Assembly (NCBI GenBank): GCA_900553395.1
Contig: USDJ01000006.1
Span: 17,097-81,096, forward strand
DNA length: 64,000 nucleotides
Reading direction: 5' to 3'
Source of the DNA: an uncultured Mycoplasmatota bacterium
GTDB taxonomy: Bacteria > Bacillota_I > Bacilli_A > RF39 > UBA660
Shown: one piece after another, positions 46,358 to 55,745 of the stretch
Position numbering within the stretch: position 1 is the stretch's first letter
Layout: each line of letters opens with the position of its first letter
Position numbers and translations under genes: made by a program
Notes under the pieces: generated by a model
Seen by the model: the letters and a program-made list of their open reading frames with translations, nothing else
What the model was told of the DNA's origin: nothing
Database searches by the model: none

Positions 46358-48001
46358 TTATATTTCTTGTACTACAACTAGTATCATAGGCCTTATTTCT
46401 GTCTCTTTATAAAAATATTTACCTAATTTTTCTCTTATATTAAGTTTTAATTTATTATAATCAATATGGCCTGTTTTAATTTGTTCGTTAATTGCATCAG
46501 TAACTATTTTTTCTGATTCTTTAATTATGTCAATATTTTCTTTAACATATATAAATCCTCTAGTTACTATGTTAGGCTTATTTATTATTTTCTTAGTTTG
46601 TCTATCTATATTAGCATTTACAACTACAACTCCACTATCACTTAGCATTTCTCTATCTTTTAAGACAAGATCACCTATATCACCTACTGTTTTACCATCA
46701 ATTAAAATATCATCTACTTTAATTGTCTCATCAGTTTCAACTAATTCTCCATCTACAAAACAAGCCACTTCACCATTTAAATTCAAAAGAATATTATCTT
46801 CAGACATATTTAATCTTTTAGCTAAGATTGCATTTTCAACCTGATCTTTATATTCTCCAATTACTGGAAAATAATACTTAGGTTTCATTAAATTTATCAT
46901 AAGCATAATATCTTCACTTGAAGCATGAGGAGATAAATATTTCTTAGGTAATATTACAAGTTTAGAGCCTACTTTAGCAATTTTATCAAAAACTCTAGTA
47001 GCTGTAATTTCACCGCCATCATAAATAGGTGATAGCATGACAACTGTATCTTTATCGGTTAAAGTTACAAACTTATCTGAATTTCTAAGTATTCTTTTTA
47101 AACTAGAATAAGGTTTTTCTCTTTCGTTAGAAATTATAACTATTATTCCCACATCATTAACATGACTTATAGTTTTTATTCTTGACTTATCAAATGTTAT
47201 ATATTTTAAATCTATTCCCTTTAAAATAACACTTTCAAGACTTTTACCCATTATTACTACATTTCTATCAGTTTTTGATATTTCATTAAATAATTCTTGT
47301 ATTCTATATATTTGTGTTTCAAATATATTAAAAAATATTCTACCTAAATTATCGTCTAAAGTTGTTCTTATTACACTACTAGCTTGATGCTGAGGAGATG
47401 TATATCCAACCTTAGATGCATAAACCGATTCGTTCATAAGGCAAAGGACACCTTGTTTACCAATATAAGCTAGTTTACCTATATCCATAGAATAAGGTCC
47501 CATCATTGAAGGGTCAAATAAATAGTTTCCAGTAAACACTATTGCTCCATCTTTTGTAGTTAAAACATATATAAAACAATCTGGCAAAGCGTGAGATGCT
47601 TGTATAGGAAAGATACTCTCACTACCAAAATCTATTTTTTTATGAGCCTTTATTTCTACTAAATTAGCTTGTTTAATTCCACTTTCTTCTAAATCTTGTT
47701 TTATTACTTCAAGAGTAAATTTACCACCGAATATTTTAATATCAGGTAAATCTACTAATATATCTGATATAGCTCCCATCTGTTCATCGTGGCCGTGTGT
47801 TATAAATAATCCTACTATTTTATCTTTGTTTTGAATTAAATAATCATAATTTGGTATTATATAATCTACGCCTAATAGTTTATCATCAGCATACTTTAAT
47901 CCGGCATCAAATATATATATTTTTTCATCTACATTAACAACATACATATTTTTTCCAATTTCATTTTGACCGCCTAAAGCAAAAATCTTAATTTTACTCA
48001 T
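46358..48001 (-). CDS. rnjA: Ribonuclease J
   Basis: This is a metallo-beta-lactamase/beta-CASP RNase for 5' exonucleolytic and endonucleolytic mRNA decay. The 547 residues match the family length of about 555. ALGGQNEIGKNMYVV opens the fold, FITHGHDEQMGAI is the zinc-binding HxHxDH block, and the beta-CASP region contains SPHASSEDIMLMINLMKP. A C-terminal domain has NIVTRGFIYVKE. It lies between ftsQ and ftsA inside the division cluster, but has terminators on both sides, so it is a single-gene unit. J1 versus J2 cannot be separated here. Confidence 0.93.
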   Translation of the reverse strand: MSKIKIFALGGQNEIGKNMYVVNVDEKIYIFDAGLKYADDKLLGVDYIIPNYDYLIQNKDKIVGLFITHGHDEQMGAISDILVDLPDIKIFGGKFTLEVIKQDLEESGIKQANLVEIKAHKKIDFGSESIFPIQASHALPDCFIYVLTTKDGAIVFTGNYLFDPSMMGPYSMDIGKLAYIGKQGVLCLMNESVYASKVGYTSPQHQASSVIRTTLDDNLGRIFFNIFETQIYRIQELFNEISKTDRNVVIMGKSLESVILKGIDLKYITFDKSRIKTISHVNDVGIIVIISNEREKPYSSLKRILRNSDKFVTLTDKDTVVMLSPIYDGGEITATRVFDKIAKVGSKLVILPKKYLSPHASSEDIMLMINLMKPKYYFPVIGEYKDQVENAILAKRLNMSEDNILLNLNGEVACFVDGELVETDETIKVDDILIDGKTVGDIGDLVLKDREMLSDSGVVVVNANIDRQTKKIINKPNIVTRGFIYVKENIDIIKESEKIVTDAINEQIKTGHIDYNKLKLNIREKLGKYFYKETEIRPMILVVVQEI

Positions 48002-48070
48002 AATTACTCCTTTCTTTTAAAGCTTAATAAGACTAAAACATTATATCATCTAAAGCATAAAATTGCAATT

Positions 48071-48097
48071 AAAAAATAAAAAGTGATTATATCACTA
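48071..48097 (-). terminator. Intrinsic terminator after ftsQ
   Basis: Short stem AGTGAT / ATCACT followed by TTTTTATTTTTT on the minus strand, closing the murG-murB-ftsQ unit. Confidence 0.7.
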
Positions 48098-48098
48098 A

Positions 48099-48800
48099 TT
48101 ATTCAAACACATCAAAATATTCTCCACTATCTAAATATAGAATTCCATTTTTATTAGGAAATGACTTCATCATATCTATATATTTATTAAGATTTAAAAA
48201 CCTACTAAGGTTCAAATAAACATAATTACCATCATTCATAACTAAAAGGAATCTTTCTTGATCTACATCATTTGGTTTATACTCTATTTCAGATATCCTA
48301 CTTAAAATATCAACATCAATTTTTTTAAATTTTGTTATAAATTTACTATATATGGTGTTAGGAACCACATTAATTAACGTTGGTGCCTTATAATTTGAAT
48401 CTACTCTATCTTCATTATATAATACAGTTTTATTTTCAGGTAAATAATAAAATAAAGGATAGTTTTCTTCAACTTCAATATAAACTCTTTTTAAAGCACC
48501 TTTTTTACTCACTTTTGCACTATAAATATACATATTGCTTTCTAATCTTTTTTCTATTTTATAGCTCATATTACTTATAGAGCTTGGATAGTCTTGAATA
48601 GATGCTATATCAATTATTTCTTGATCAGTCAAAATTCTATTACCTTTGATATAAATATTTGTTATTTTTACATTAAAAACATAATATATAGCAAGAATTA
48701 TTAAAAATAATATAGCAAGAAAAGTAAAAAAGCGTTTTTTATTTAATTTTTTTTTGTTACTATTTTTTTTCTTTTTTTTGCTCTTATTATTTTTAGCCAT
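48099..48800 (-). CDS. ftsQ: Cell division protein FtsQ/DivIB
   Basis: This bitopic divisome protein works with FtsL and FtsB/DivIC. The 233 residues have a lysine- and asparagine-rich cytoplasmic head (1-25), one span at about 27-46, a POTRA domain beginning VTNIYIKGNRILTDQEI, and a beta domain with YPLFYYLPENKTVLYNEDR and VNVVPN-type strands. It is shorter than Bacillus DivIB and lacks the long gamma tail. It starts 8 bp after murB, giving the order murG-murB-ftsQ. Confidence 0.9.
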   Translation of the reverse strand: MAKNNKSKKKKKNSNKKKLNKKRFFTFLAILFLIILAIYYVFNVKITNIYIKGNRILTDQEIIDIASIQDYPSSISNMSYKIEKRLESNMYIYSAKVSKKGALKRVYIEVEENYPLFYYLPENKTVLYNEDRVDSNYKAPTLINVVPNTIYSKFITKFKKIDVDILSRISEIEYKPNDVDQERFLLVMNDGNYVYLNLSRFLNLNKYIDMMKSFPNKNGILYLDSGEYFDVFE

Positions 48801-48808
48801 ACTATCAC

Positions 48809-49705
48809 CTATTCTATAAATTCTTGCTCAACTTTTAATTCTATATTATATTTATCTTTTACATCATTCTTAATCTTATTAATAAGTTCTTTTACATCTT
48901 CACCCTTAGCTTCACCTGTATTTATTATAAAATTTGCATGCTTATCACTTACTTTAGCTCCACCTATACTATAGCCCTTAAGACCAATATCTTCTATAAG
49001 TTTTCCTGCATAATTACCTTCTGGATTTCTAAATACAGAGCCAGCACTAGGATACTCTAAAGGCTGAGTTTCTATTCTCCTTTTTTTTCTTTCTTCTATT
49101 ATTTCCATAATTTCTAGAGAGTTACCTTTAGCTAAAGAAATAGAAGCCTCTATGCATATATATCCTTTATTTTTTTGTAAAAATGAAGATCTATAATGAA
49201 AATCTAAATCTTTGTTATACAAAGTTTCAATCCTATAGTCTGGTGTTATTACCTTAACACTAGTTACAATATATCCCATATCAGACTTGTAAGCTCCTGC
49301 ATTCATATACACAGCTCCACCAACAGTCCCAGGAATACCAGTTGCAAATTCCATACCAGTTAATCCCAGCCTAGATACTCTTAGAGCTAATTTATTTAAT
49401 AAGTAACCCGCACCCACTATTACTTTAGTTCCAATTATTTTTAGCGAGTTAAAATTATCTAATTTAATTATTACTCCATCATATCCAGAATCGTTAAAAA
49501 TGACATTAGAACCATTTCCAAGAATTTTATATTTTATATTACTAGAATCTAAATATTTTATTAAAGTAATAAGAGATGCCTCATCATTAGGAAAGACAAC
49601 ACACTTCACTGGTCCTCCAACTTTATATGTTGTATAATCTTTCATTTTAGCATCGGATATAACTCTACCTATACCTAATTTTTTTATGTTCTTTACTATA
49701 CTCAT
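48809..49705 (-). CDS. murB: UDP-N-acetylenolpyruvoylglucosamine reductase
   Basis: MurB reduces the enolpyruvyl intermediate to UDP-MurNAc using NADPH and FAD. The 298 residues are type II length. YTTYKVGGPVKCVVFP and FATGIPGTVGGAVYMNAGAY are FAD-binding, SAGSVFRNPEG contains the catalytic Ser, and NTGEAKGEDV near the end carries the catalytic Glu. It overlaps the murG stop by 4 bp, so translation is coupled. Confidence 0.96.
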   Translation of the reverse strand: MSIVKNIKKLGIGRVISDAKMKDYTTYKVGGPVKCVVFPNDEASLITLIKYLDSSNIKYKILGNGSNVIFNDSGYDGVIIKLDNFNSLKIIGTKVIVGAGYLLNKLALRVSRLGLTGMEFATGIPGTVGGAVYMNAGAYKSDMGYIVTSVKVITPDYRIETLYNKDLDFHYRSSFLQKNKGYICIEASISLAKGNSLEIMEIIEERKKRRIETQPLEYPSAGSVFRNPEGNYAGKLIEDIGLKGYSIGGAKVSDKHANFIINTGEAKGEDVKELINKIKNDVKDKYNIELKVEQEFIE

Positions 49706-50790
49706 AAATTTTTACCATCTACTAACTTTTCTAAATTTTTATAAATAATTGTTGCACTATTAGGAACATCTAATTTTTTAAGATTACTTTTTAGTTCTAT
49801 AGTTTTTTTATCATTAGACAATATATCATCTATTTTATCTATTAAGGCTAAACTATTTAAATCTTTTTCTTCTATCAAATACGCTGCATTATTGTTAACT
49901 AAATCAAGAGCATTTTTATACTGATGATTATTAGGTACATAAGGACTAGGTATTAATATTGATGGAACTTTCAGTGCGATTATCTCACTTAATGTAGAAG
50001 CTCCAGCTCGTGTAACTATTAAGTCAATATTTTTCATGGCTCCCGTCATTCCTTCTATATATGGAAGAACCTTAACATTACTAGGAAATCCATTCTTTAT
50101 CACTCTATCATAGTCACCTTTGCCTGTGACATATAATATTTGATAATCTTTACCCTTAAATAATTTCATAGTTTCTATTAAAAAGTCATTTATAGTACTA
50201 GCACCTAAAGATCCCATAACAAATAATACTGTCTTTTTAGCTTTGCTAAGGCCAAACTCACTCATATCTATTGACTTAGTTTTAACCGCATTCTCGCTAC
50301 AAGGATTTCCCGTAAATATTGTTTTATCACTAGGAAATGAATTAAGACTTGACTTGAATGATACAGCAATTAAATCAACATACTTACTAAGCATTAAGTT
50401 AGCTTTTCCAGCAACACTATTTTGTTCGTGTATAAGGGTTTTAATTTTTAAACTATGTGCAGCTAAAATAACTGGAACTGTAACATAACCTCCAACTCCA
50501 ATAACTACATCCGGCTTAAAATCCTTTATGATTTTTTTCATTTCTCTTTTTGCCTTTATTAAGCACTTAATGGTCTTGAAATTAGAAAATATTTTTTTTC
50601 TATTAAAACCATATACTTCAATAGATTTAAAAGGAATATTATATTTAGGAACAATATCTTTTTCCATTCTATTATGAGTACCAATATATAAAAATTCACT
50701 TTCTGGCTCATACTCTTTTATTTTATTTATAATAGCTAAGGCAGGGTAAATATGACCACCAGTACCACCAGCACTTATAATAACTCTCAT
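49702..50790 (-). CDS. murG: Lipid II synthase MurG
   Basis: MurG adds GlcNAc to lipid I on the inner membrane face. The 362-residue GT-B enzyme has the N-terminal loop SAGGTGGHIYPALAI, the second glycine loop VMGSLGAST, and the donor site TRAGASTLSEIIAL. The ATG at 50790 has TAGGAGTGATTAT. It is first of murG-murB-ftsQ and downstream of the mutL terminator, so it needs its own promoter; none was convincing in the 60-base gap. Confidence 0.96.
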   Translation of the reverse strand: MRVIISAGGTGGHIYPALAIINKIKEYEPESEFLYIGTHNRMEKDIVPKYNIPFKSIEVYGFNRKKIFSNFKTIKCLIKAKREMKKIIKDFKPDVVIGVGGYVTVPVILAAHSLKIKTLIHEQNSVAGKANLMLSKYVDLIAVSFKSSLNSFPSDKTIFTGNPCSENAVKTKSIDMSEFGLSKAKKTVLFVMGSLGASTINDFLIETMKLFKGKDYQILYVTGKGDYDRVIKNGFPSNVKVLPYIEGMTGAMKNIDLIVTRAGASTLSEIIALKVPSILIPSPYVPNNHQYKNALDLVNNNAAYLIEEKDLNSLALIDKIDDILSNDKKTIELKSNLKKLDVPNSATIIYKNLEKLVDGKNL

Positions 50791-50849
50791 ATAATCACTC
50801 CTATCTCATTATACCATAATTATATTCATTTACAATAATTTATATAAAC

Positions 50850-50881
50850 TAAAAGACTCAAAATATGTCAAATTGAGTCTT
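50850..50881 (-). terminator. Intrinsic terminator after mutL
   Basis: Stem AAGACTCAA / TTGAGTCTT with a 10-nt loop and a short T tract on the minus strand, directly beyond the mutL stop. Confidence 0.75.
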
Positions 50882-52616
50882 AAAATCCACTTCTTTTAAA
50901 TAACTTCTCTAAATCACTTTTAGAATAGTAAATAACAGTAGGCCTACCATGCGGACAGTTAAAAGGATTATCACACTTTCTTAAATCATTTATTAAGTTT
51001 TCCATTTCATCCATAGTAATAGCTGTATTTGCCTTAATTGACATTTTACACGCCATAGTAGCCGATAAGTGATCATTAAATCTAGCTATATCAAAGTTTT
51101 TTTCTTTATTTATAACAAGATCTAAAACCTCCTTTATTGCATTATACTCATTATTTTTAGGTATCCATACAGGATGTGATTTAATTATAACCGAATTTAT
51201 TCCAAACTCATCTATATCAAAATTTAAACTTCTAAGAAATTCAAAGTTTTCCTTTAATATAACGTATTCAGAATTAGTATATTCAAGTGTTATAGGGATT
51301 AGCAATTGTATACTTTCTTTCTTTGGATTATTCAGCTTTTCCTTTACTATTTCATAGTTTATTCTTTCCTTAGCTGCGTGTTGATCTATTATATACATTC
51401 CAATTTCATTTTGACAAATAATATAAGTCCCGTGTACTAATCCAACAGGATACATAATAGGCAATTTTTCACTAGAATCTTCGTGAACTTCTACTTCACT
51501 ATCAACTAAATTACTATTTATGACATATTCCTCTTCATTATCAGATAAAATCGGAGTATCAAAATCTAAAACTATTTTTTCATAAGTTTTCTCTTTCGGT
51601 GCTTCTTTTGGTTCTTCAATATGTGGAATTAATGTTTTTTTAGATAACAATTTTATTATATTCATTTTTATTAATTCAATTAAATCTTCTATATTACTAA
51701 ACTTAATATCCATTTTAGTGGGGTGAATATTAACATCTACTAGTGTTGTATCTACATTTATATTTAAAACAACAATCGGATAATAATTATCTGGTTTATA
51801 AGAATGATAAGAATCATTTATTGCCCTATTTAACTCTATATTTCTTACTATTCTTCCATTTACTATAGTAACCATACTATTTCTACTTGACTTATATACT
51901 TCAGGCAGACTTATGAATCCACTAACTGAATAATCGTTATTTGAGCAATTAATTTCTAGCATCTTCTTAGCTACAGAAATACCATAAATATTTTTAATAC
52001 ATTTAAGCAAATTTGAAGATCCAGCAGTAAGCAATAACTCTTTAGAATCATTAAAAACAGTAAATCTTATTTCTGGATGTGAAAGAGCTATTTTATTCAT
52101 ATAATCCATTATACTCGACAATTCAGTATATAAACTTTTTAAGTGCTTTAATCTAGCTGGAGTATTATAAAATAAATCTCTAACACTAATAGTTGTACCT
52201 TTTCTAGCATCACTTTTTTCTACACTTAAAACTTTTCCACCTTTTATATTAACCTTTGTTCCAACATCACCTTTAGAGGTTATAAGTTCTATATCAGAAA
52301 CAGAAGCAATACTAGCTAAGGCTTCACCTCTAAAGCCTAATGTGTGAATATGATATAAATCATTTTCATCTATAATTTTACTTGTAGCATGCCTATTAAA
52401 AGCTAAAATAGCATCATCATATTCCATACCACAGCCATTATCTATTACTTTAATTTCTTTAACCCCAGACGAAATCAATTCTACCTTTATTTCAGTAGAA
52501 TTAGCATCTATGCTATTTTCTACTAATTCCTTCACAACAGAAGAGCACCTCTCAACAACCTCTCCTGCAGCTATTTTATTAGCCAAAATTTCATCCATTA
52601 TTTTTATAACTGCCAT
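50880..52616 (-). CDS. mutL: DNA mismatch repair protein MutL
   Basis: This 578-residue protein has the GHKL ATPase domain IAAGEVVERCSSVVKELVEN, GCGMEYDDAILAF and the FRGEALASI lid. The C-terminal dimerisation domain carries the endonuclease motif DQHAAKERINYE (DQHAx2Ex4E) and the late CPHGRP element, so it is the nicking type found in bacteria without MutH. mutS is not adjacent, unlike in many Bacillota. The start has AGAGGTGGTATA. Confidence 0.95.
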   Translation of the reverse strand: MAVIKIMDEILANKIAAGEVVERCSSVVKELVENSIDANSTEIKVELISSGVKEIKVIDNGCGMEYDDAILAFNRHATSKIIDENDLYHIHTLGFRGEALASIASVSDIELITSKGDVGTKVNIKGGKVLSVEKSDARKGTTISVRDLFYNTPARLKHLKSLYTELSSIMDYMNKIALSHPEIRFTVFNDSKELLLTAGSSNLLKCIKNIYGISVAKKMLEINCSNNDYSVSGFISLPEVYKSSRNSMVTIVNGRIVRNIELNRAINDSYHSYKPDNYYPIVVLNINVDTTLVDVNIHPTKMDIKFSNIEDLIELIKMNIIKLLSKKTLIPHIEEPKEAPKEKTYEKIVLDFDTPILSDNEEEYVINSNLVDSEVEVHEDSSEKLPIMYPVGLVHGTYIICQNEIGMYIIDQHAAKERINYEIVKEKLNNPKKESIQLLIPITLEYTNSEYVILKENFEFLRSLNFDIDEFGINSVIIKSHPVWIPKNNEYNAIKEVLDLVINKEKNFDIARFNDHLSATMACKMSIKANTAITMDEMENLINDLRKCDNPFNCPHGRPTVIYYSKSDLEKLFKRSGF

Positions 52617-52642
52617 TATACCACCTCTTTAATTATATAATA

Positions 52643-52669
52643 AAAAAAATCTAAAAACTAGATTTTTTT
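52643..52669 (-). terminator. Terminator-like hairpin upstream of mutL
   Basis: An 11-bp stem AAAAAAATCTA / TAGATTTTTTT with a 5-nt loop and T run on the minus strand lies 27 bases before the mutL start and about 90 bases after the suf terminator. It could be a second suf terminator or an attenuator in the mutL leader. A 11-codon ORF (MAFNIKHIKKI, 52690-52655) ends in its 5' arm but has no ribosome site. Confidence 0.55.
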
Positions 52670-52756
52670 GATATGTTTGATATTAAATGCCATTTATATA
52701 CTAAAATTCAACCAAACTATTGTTTTTTTAAGAAATAAATATGTTTTATAGTTATA

Positions 52757-52785
52757 TATAAAAAGTTTGACAAAATGTCAAACTA
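52757..52785 (-). terminator. Intrinsic terminator after sufS
   Basis: Stem AGTTTGACA / TGTCAAACT with a 3-nt loop, then TTTTTATA on the minus strand. The sufS TAG stop (52783-52785) overlaps the stem. The same stem recurs at 60115-60145 and 61477-61505. Confidence 0.85.
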
Positions 52786-53979
52786 AATTATTACCTCATT
52801 TTTTATATTAGGATTAGATAAGCGTTCTACTAATAAATCTATTTCTTCCTTAGTATTATAAAAGTACAAACTCATTCTGCAAGTATTCTTTATTCCTATT
52901 TCGTCTTTTAACATCTTTGCGCAATGGTTACCTGCTCTAATACATATATTATATTTGTTTAAGTAAACGGCTACATCTTGTGGAAAAATATCTTTTATAT
53001 TAAATGTTATAATACTGCATTTTGAATCTTCATTATATATTATTATATTAGGTACTTCTTTTAATTTTTCTATTGCATATTCTCTTAATTCTTTTTCGTA
53101 TTTTTCGATATTACCTATTCCTAAGTTAAATAAATAATTTAAAACGCTACCAAAGCCGACTACTCCGGCTATATTAGGAGTACCAGCTTCTAGTAAATGT
53201 GGCATTTCATTATAATTTTTAGTTCCATCAAATTCGAATGAAGAATTCATTCCTCCACCTACTATAATCGGTCTTATTTTATCTAAATATTCTTCTTTTA
53301 AATATAGCACACCTACACCAGTAGGTCCACACATTTTATGTGCTGAAAAGGCTAAGAAATCCATATCAAGTGATTGAACATCTACTACCATATGTGGTAT
53401 GGATTGAGCTCCATCTATAACCACTTTAATTCCCTTTTCATGAGCCAATTTAATTATTTCTTTTACCGGTCTTATATCACCTACTACATTCGTAACATGT
53501 GCAATACTAATTACTTTAGTTTTATCAGTAATAGAATTTTTTACATTTTCTAAAGTAAGTGATAAATTAGAGTCTAATTTAATATAATTAACGTCTATTC
53601 CTATTTGCTCTTTAAGCTCAAACCATGGTAAAACATTAGACGCATGTTCAGATTTAGTAATTAAAACTTCATCACCTGCATTTAAATAATTTTTAAAATA
53701 GCCAAATATTATTTTATTTAATGCATCTGTGGCATTATTCGTAAATACTATCTGATTAGCGCTTTTGGCATTTAAAAGTTTTCTTACTAGCTCCCTTGTA
53801 TTTTCATACATAGAATCTACTTTTAGACTTATATCATAATCTCCTCTATGTGCATTAGCACTATAATGATTATAATAATCACTAATAGTGTCGCTTAATA
53901 TATATGGTTTTAATGTAGTAGCACCATTATCTAAATAAATAATACCACTTTTAAGTATCAAAAAATCATCTCTATTCAT
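52783..53979 (-). CDS. sufS: Cysteine desulfurase SufS
   Basis: This PLP enzyme takes sulfur from cysteine for Fe-S assembly. The 398 residues start at the ATG at 53979, behind GGAGGTGATTCT. YLDNGATTLKP, the NAHRGDYDISLK stretch, SAHKMCGPTGVGVLY with the PLP Lys, and RAGNHCAKML with the catalytic Cys identify group II desulfurases. SufU or SufE, its usual acceptor, is not in the window. The stop of sufD lies in the ribosome site, so expression is coupled. Confidence 0.96.
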   Translation of the reverse strand: MNRDDFLILKSGIIYLDNGATTLKPYILSDTISDYYNHYSANAHRGDYDISLKVDSMYENTRELVRKLLNAKSANQIVFTNNATDALNKIIFGYFKNYLNAGDEVLITKSEHASNVLPWFELKEQIGIDVNYIKLDSNLSLTLENVKNSITDKTKVISIAHVTNVVGDIRPVKEIIKLAHEKGIKVVIDGAQSIPHMVVDVQSLDMDFLAFSAHKMCGPTGVGVLYLKEEYLDKIRPIIVGGGMNSSFEFDGTKNYNEMPHLLEAGTPNIAGVVGFGSVLNYLFNLGIGNIEKYEKELREYAIEKLKEVPNIIIYNEDSKCSIITFNIKDIFPQDVAVYLNKYNICIRAGNHCAKMLKDEIGIKNTCRMSLYFYNTKEEIDLLVERLSNPNIKNEVII

Positions 53980-53983
53980 AGAA

Positions 53984-54784
53984 TCACCTCCAATACTTAT
54001 CAATTTTTTTATTTATATTATTTAATACTTTCTTATTAAGAACATCAGATGTCAAAAATCCTTTTATAAGTAAATTTAATGCACTATTATAATCGATTCC
54101 TCTACTTTGTAAGTAAAACAGTTCATCATCGCTAAATTTACCTATTAAGGCTGAATGCGAAGCTTCAACATCATTACAATCTATATATAAATTGGGCTTT
54201 ATTTCACATTTATTATTTGTTAAATTTATTATTCTATTACTTTGATTTACGATACATCCTGTTACATCTTTTGGTACAAACGAAGATACCTGATAAATGA
54301 TATTTCCAGAGCTAATACACACACTATTATTTTTTATATTACTATTTGTATTTTTACTATTATGAAATATATAGAAATCGTATGTTTCTTTACTTGTTGC
54401 TATAGATTTAAAATTATAATTAAAGCAAGAATTTAATCCATTTAAATTAACTTTTATCATTTCTTTTATGCTTTTTAAAGCATGGAATTTTAAAACATCA
54501 CAAGTACTATTTTTTCCTAAACTATATTCATATTGTATCTTTCCAGTTTGTCCTTTTGTTAAAACAGTTAAATTAAGATGAGAATTATTTGATATGTTTA
54601 AATTTATGTTCAATTTACTTTCTTGTTTTAAATCTATTTCTATTTCCAAATTACAAGTTTTTACTACATTTATTTTTATTTCATTTATTGAAAACAAGCA
54701 TTCTTTGTGGTAATACTCTATCTGAATGTTCTTGCCAACATTTACTTGTTCTAAATTATCATTAACTATTTTTATTTTATTCAT
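53984..54784 (-). CDS. sufD: SufD/SufB-family Fe-S scaffold component, short form
   Basis: The 266 residues are mostly the beta-helix of the SufBD family, recognised by the C-terminal block ASHSALIGKFSDDELFYLQSRGID, whose His is conserved. Typical SufB has about 465 residues and SufD about 430; here the N-terminal helical domain is missing, as in short SufD/SufB-like scaffolds of some anaerobes. It overlaps sufC by 8 bp. I assign SufD from the Bacillus-like order sufC-sufD-sufS; a SufB-like function as the only scaffold is possible. Confidence 0.85.
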   Translation of the reverse strand: MNKIKIVNDNLEQVNVGKNIQIEYYHKECLFSINEIKINVVKTCNLEIEIDLKQESKLNINLNISNNSHLNLTVLTKGQTGKIQYEYSLGKNSTCDVLKFHALKSIKEMIKVNLNGLNSCFNYNFKSIATSKETYDFYIFHNSKNTNSNIKNNSVCISSGNIIYQVSSFVPKDVTGCIVNQSNRIINLTNNKCEIKPNLYIDCNDVEASHSALIGKFSDDELFYLQSRGIDYNSALNLLIKGFLTSDVLNKKVLNNINKKIDKYWR

Positions 54785-55568
54785 GACTTACAAATTCCCT
54801 TATAATACATTCACTAGTAGAACTTGTTTTTTTATTTTTTATAGAATTAAATCCATTTTTTTCTATCTCTTTAACTAAACTTTTATCACCAGTTTTAACT
54901 ATTTTTCCATCTTCAATAATATGCACTATAGTAGGATGAACATATTCTAGTAATCTATTATAGTGTGTTATAACGATAATACCAGGTTCATACATTTTAT
55001 AATATTTCCAGATTGCTTCCCCTACTACTTTTAAGCTATCAACATCTAAGCCAGAATCTATTTCATCTAACATAATTAAAGAAGGTTTTAACATATACAT
55101 TTGAAGAATCTCATTTTTCTTTCTTTCCCCACCACTAAATCCTTGGTTTATTCCTCTATGTATCATATCACTTTTCATATGAAGTTCTTCGACATTTTTA
55201 TCTAATTCTTTGATAAAATCAAACAATTTAAAGTTTTCTTTTTCTCTTATACTAATAGCGCTTCTTAAAAAGTCAGCATTACTTACACCTTCTATTTCAA
55301 GAGGTAATTGCATACCTAAAAATATTCCAAGCCTACTCCTTTCATCCACGCTAAGATCATTTATAAGAGTATCATTAAAATATATTGATCCCTTTTCTAT
55401 TTTATAATTAGGGTCACCCATTATAACTTTAGTAAGTGTACTTTTACCTATACCATTAGGACCCATTAGAACGTGTATTTCACCACTTTTTACTACTAGG
55501 TTAAAATCTTTTAATATTCTTTTATTGTCTACTGAAACTGTTAGATTTTCTATTCTCAATGTACTCAT
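54777..55568 (-). CDS. sufC: Fe-S assembly ATPase SufC
   Basis: This ABC-type ATPase drives the SufBCD scaffold. The 263 residues have Walker A GPNGIGKST, the signature FSGGERKKNEI, and Walker B LIMLDEIDSGLDVD followed by the H-loop ITHYNR. It is soluble with no membrane partner, as expected. It leads the sufC-sufD-sufS operon. The start has GGAGATGGTCAC, and a -10 TATAAT (55587-55592) lies 19 bases upstream with a weak -35. Confidence 0.96.
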   Translation of the reverse strand: MSTLRIENLTVSVDNKRILKDFNLVVKSGEIHVLMGPNGIGKSTLTKVIMGDPNYKIEKGSIYFNDTLINDLSVDERSRLGIFLGMQLPLEIEGVSNADFLRSAISIREKENFKLFDFIKELDKNVEELHMKSDMIHRGINQGFSGGERKKNEILQMYMLKPSLIMLDEIDSGLDVDSLKVVGEAIWKYYKMYEPGIIVITHYNRLLEYVHPTIVHIIEDGKIVKTGDKSLVKEIEKNGFNSIKNKKTSSTSECIIREFVSHE

Positions 55569-55697
55569 GTGACCATCTCCTTTAACATTATACTAAATAA
55601 GGCTTAAAAAATAAAGAAAAAAAATTTAAAATGTGGAATAAATTATTAAAAACAATTACATAATACCATGAATATTCGCAGTATTCACCGAAAAGAG

Positions 55698-55726
55698 TTT
55701 ACCTCTTTTTTTATTTTTGGTAAAAT
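55698..55726 (+). promoter_or_regulatory. Promoter for the HIT gene
   Basis: -35 TTTACC (55698-55703), a 17-bp spacer and -10 TAAAAT (55721-55726). The -35 lies in the loop of a terminator-like hairpin (AAAAGAG / CTCTTTT, 55691-55710), which is preceded by a second small hairpin GAATA / TATTC. Confidence 0.5.
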
Positions 55727-55745
55727 ATATAGGGAGAGTGATTAT

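Noticed and set aside
52655..52690. An 11-codon ORF ending in the terminator-like hairpin before mutL as a leader peptide
   Set aside because: It has no ribosome site and no run of regulatory codons, so attenuation by this peptide is not supported.
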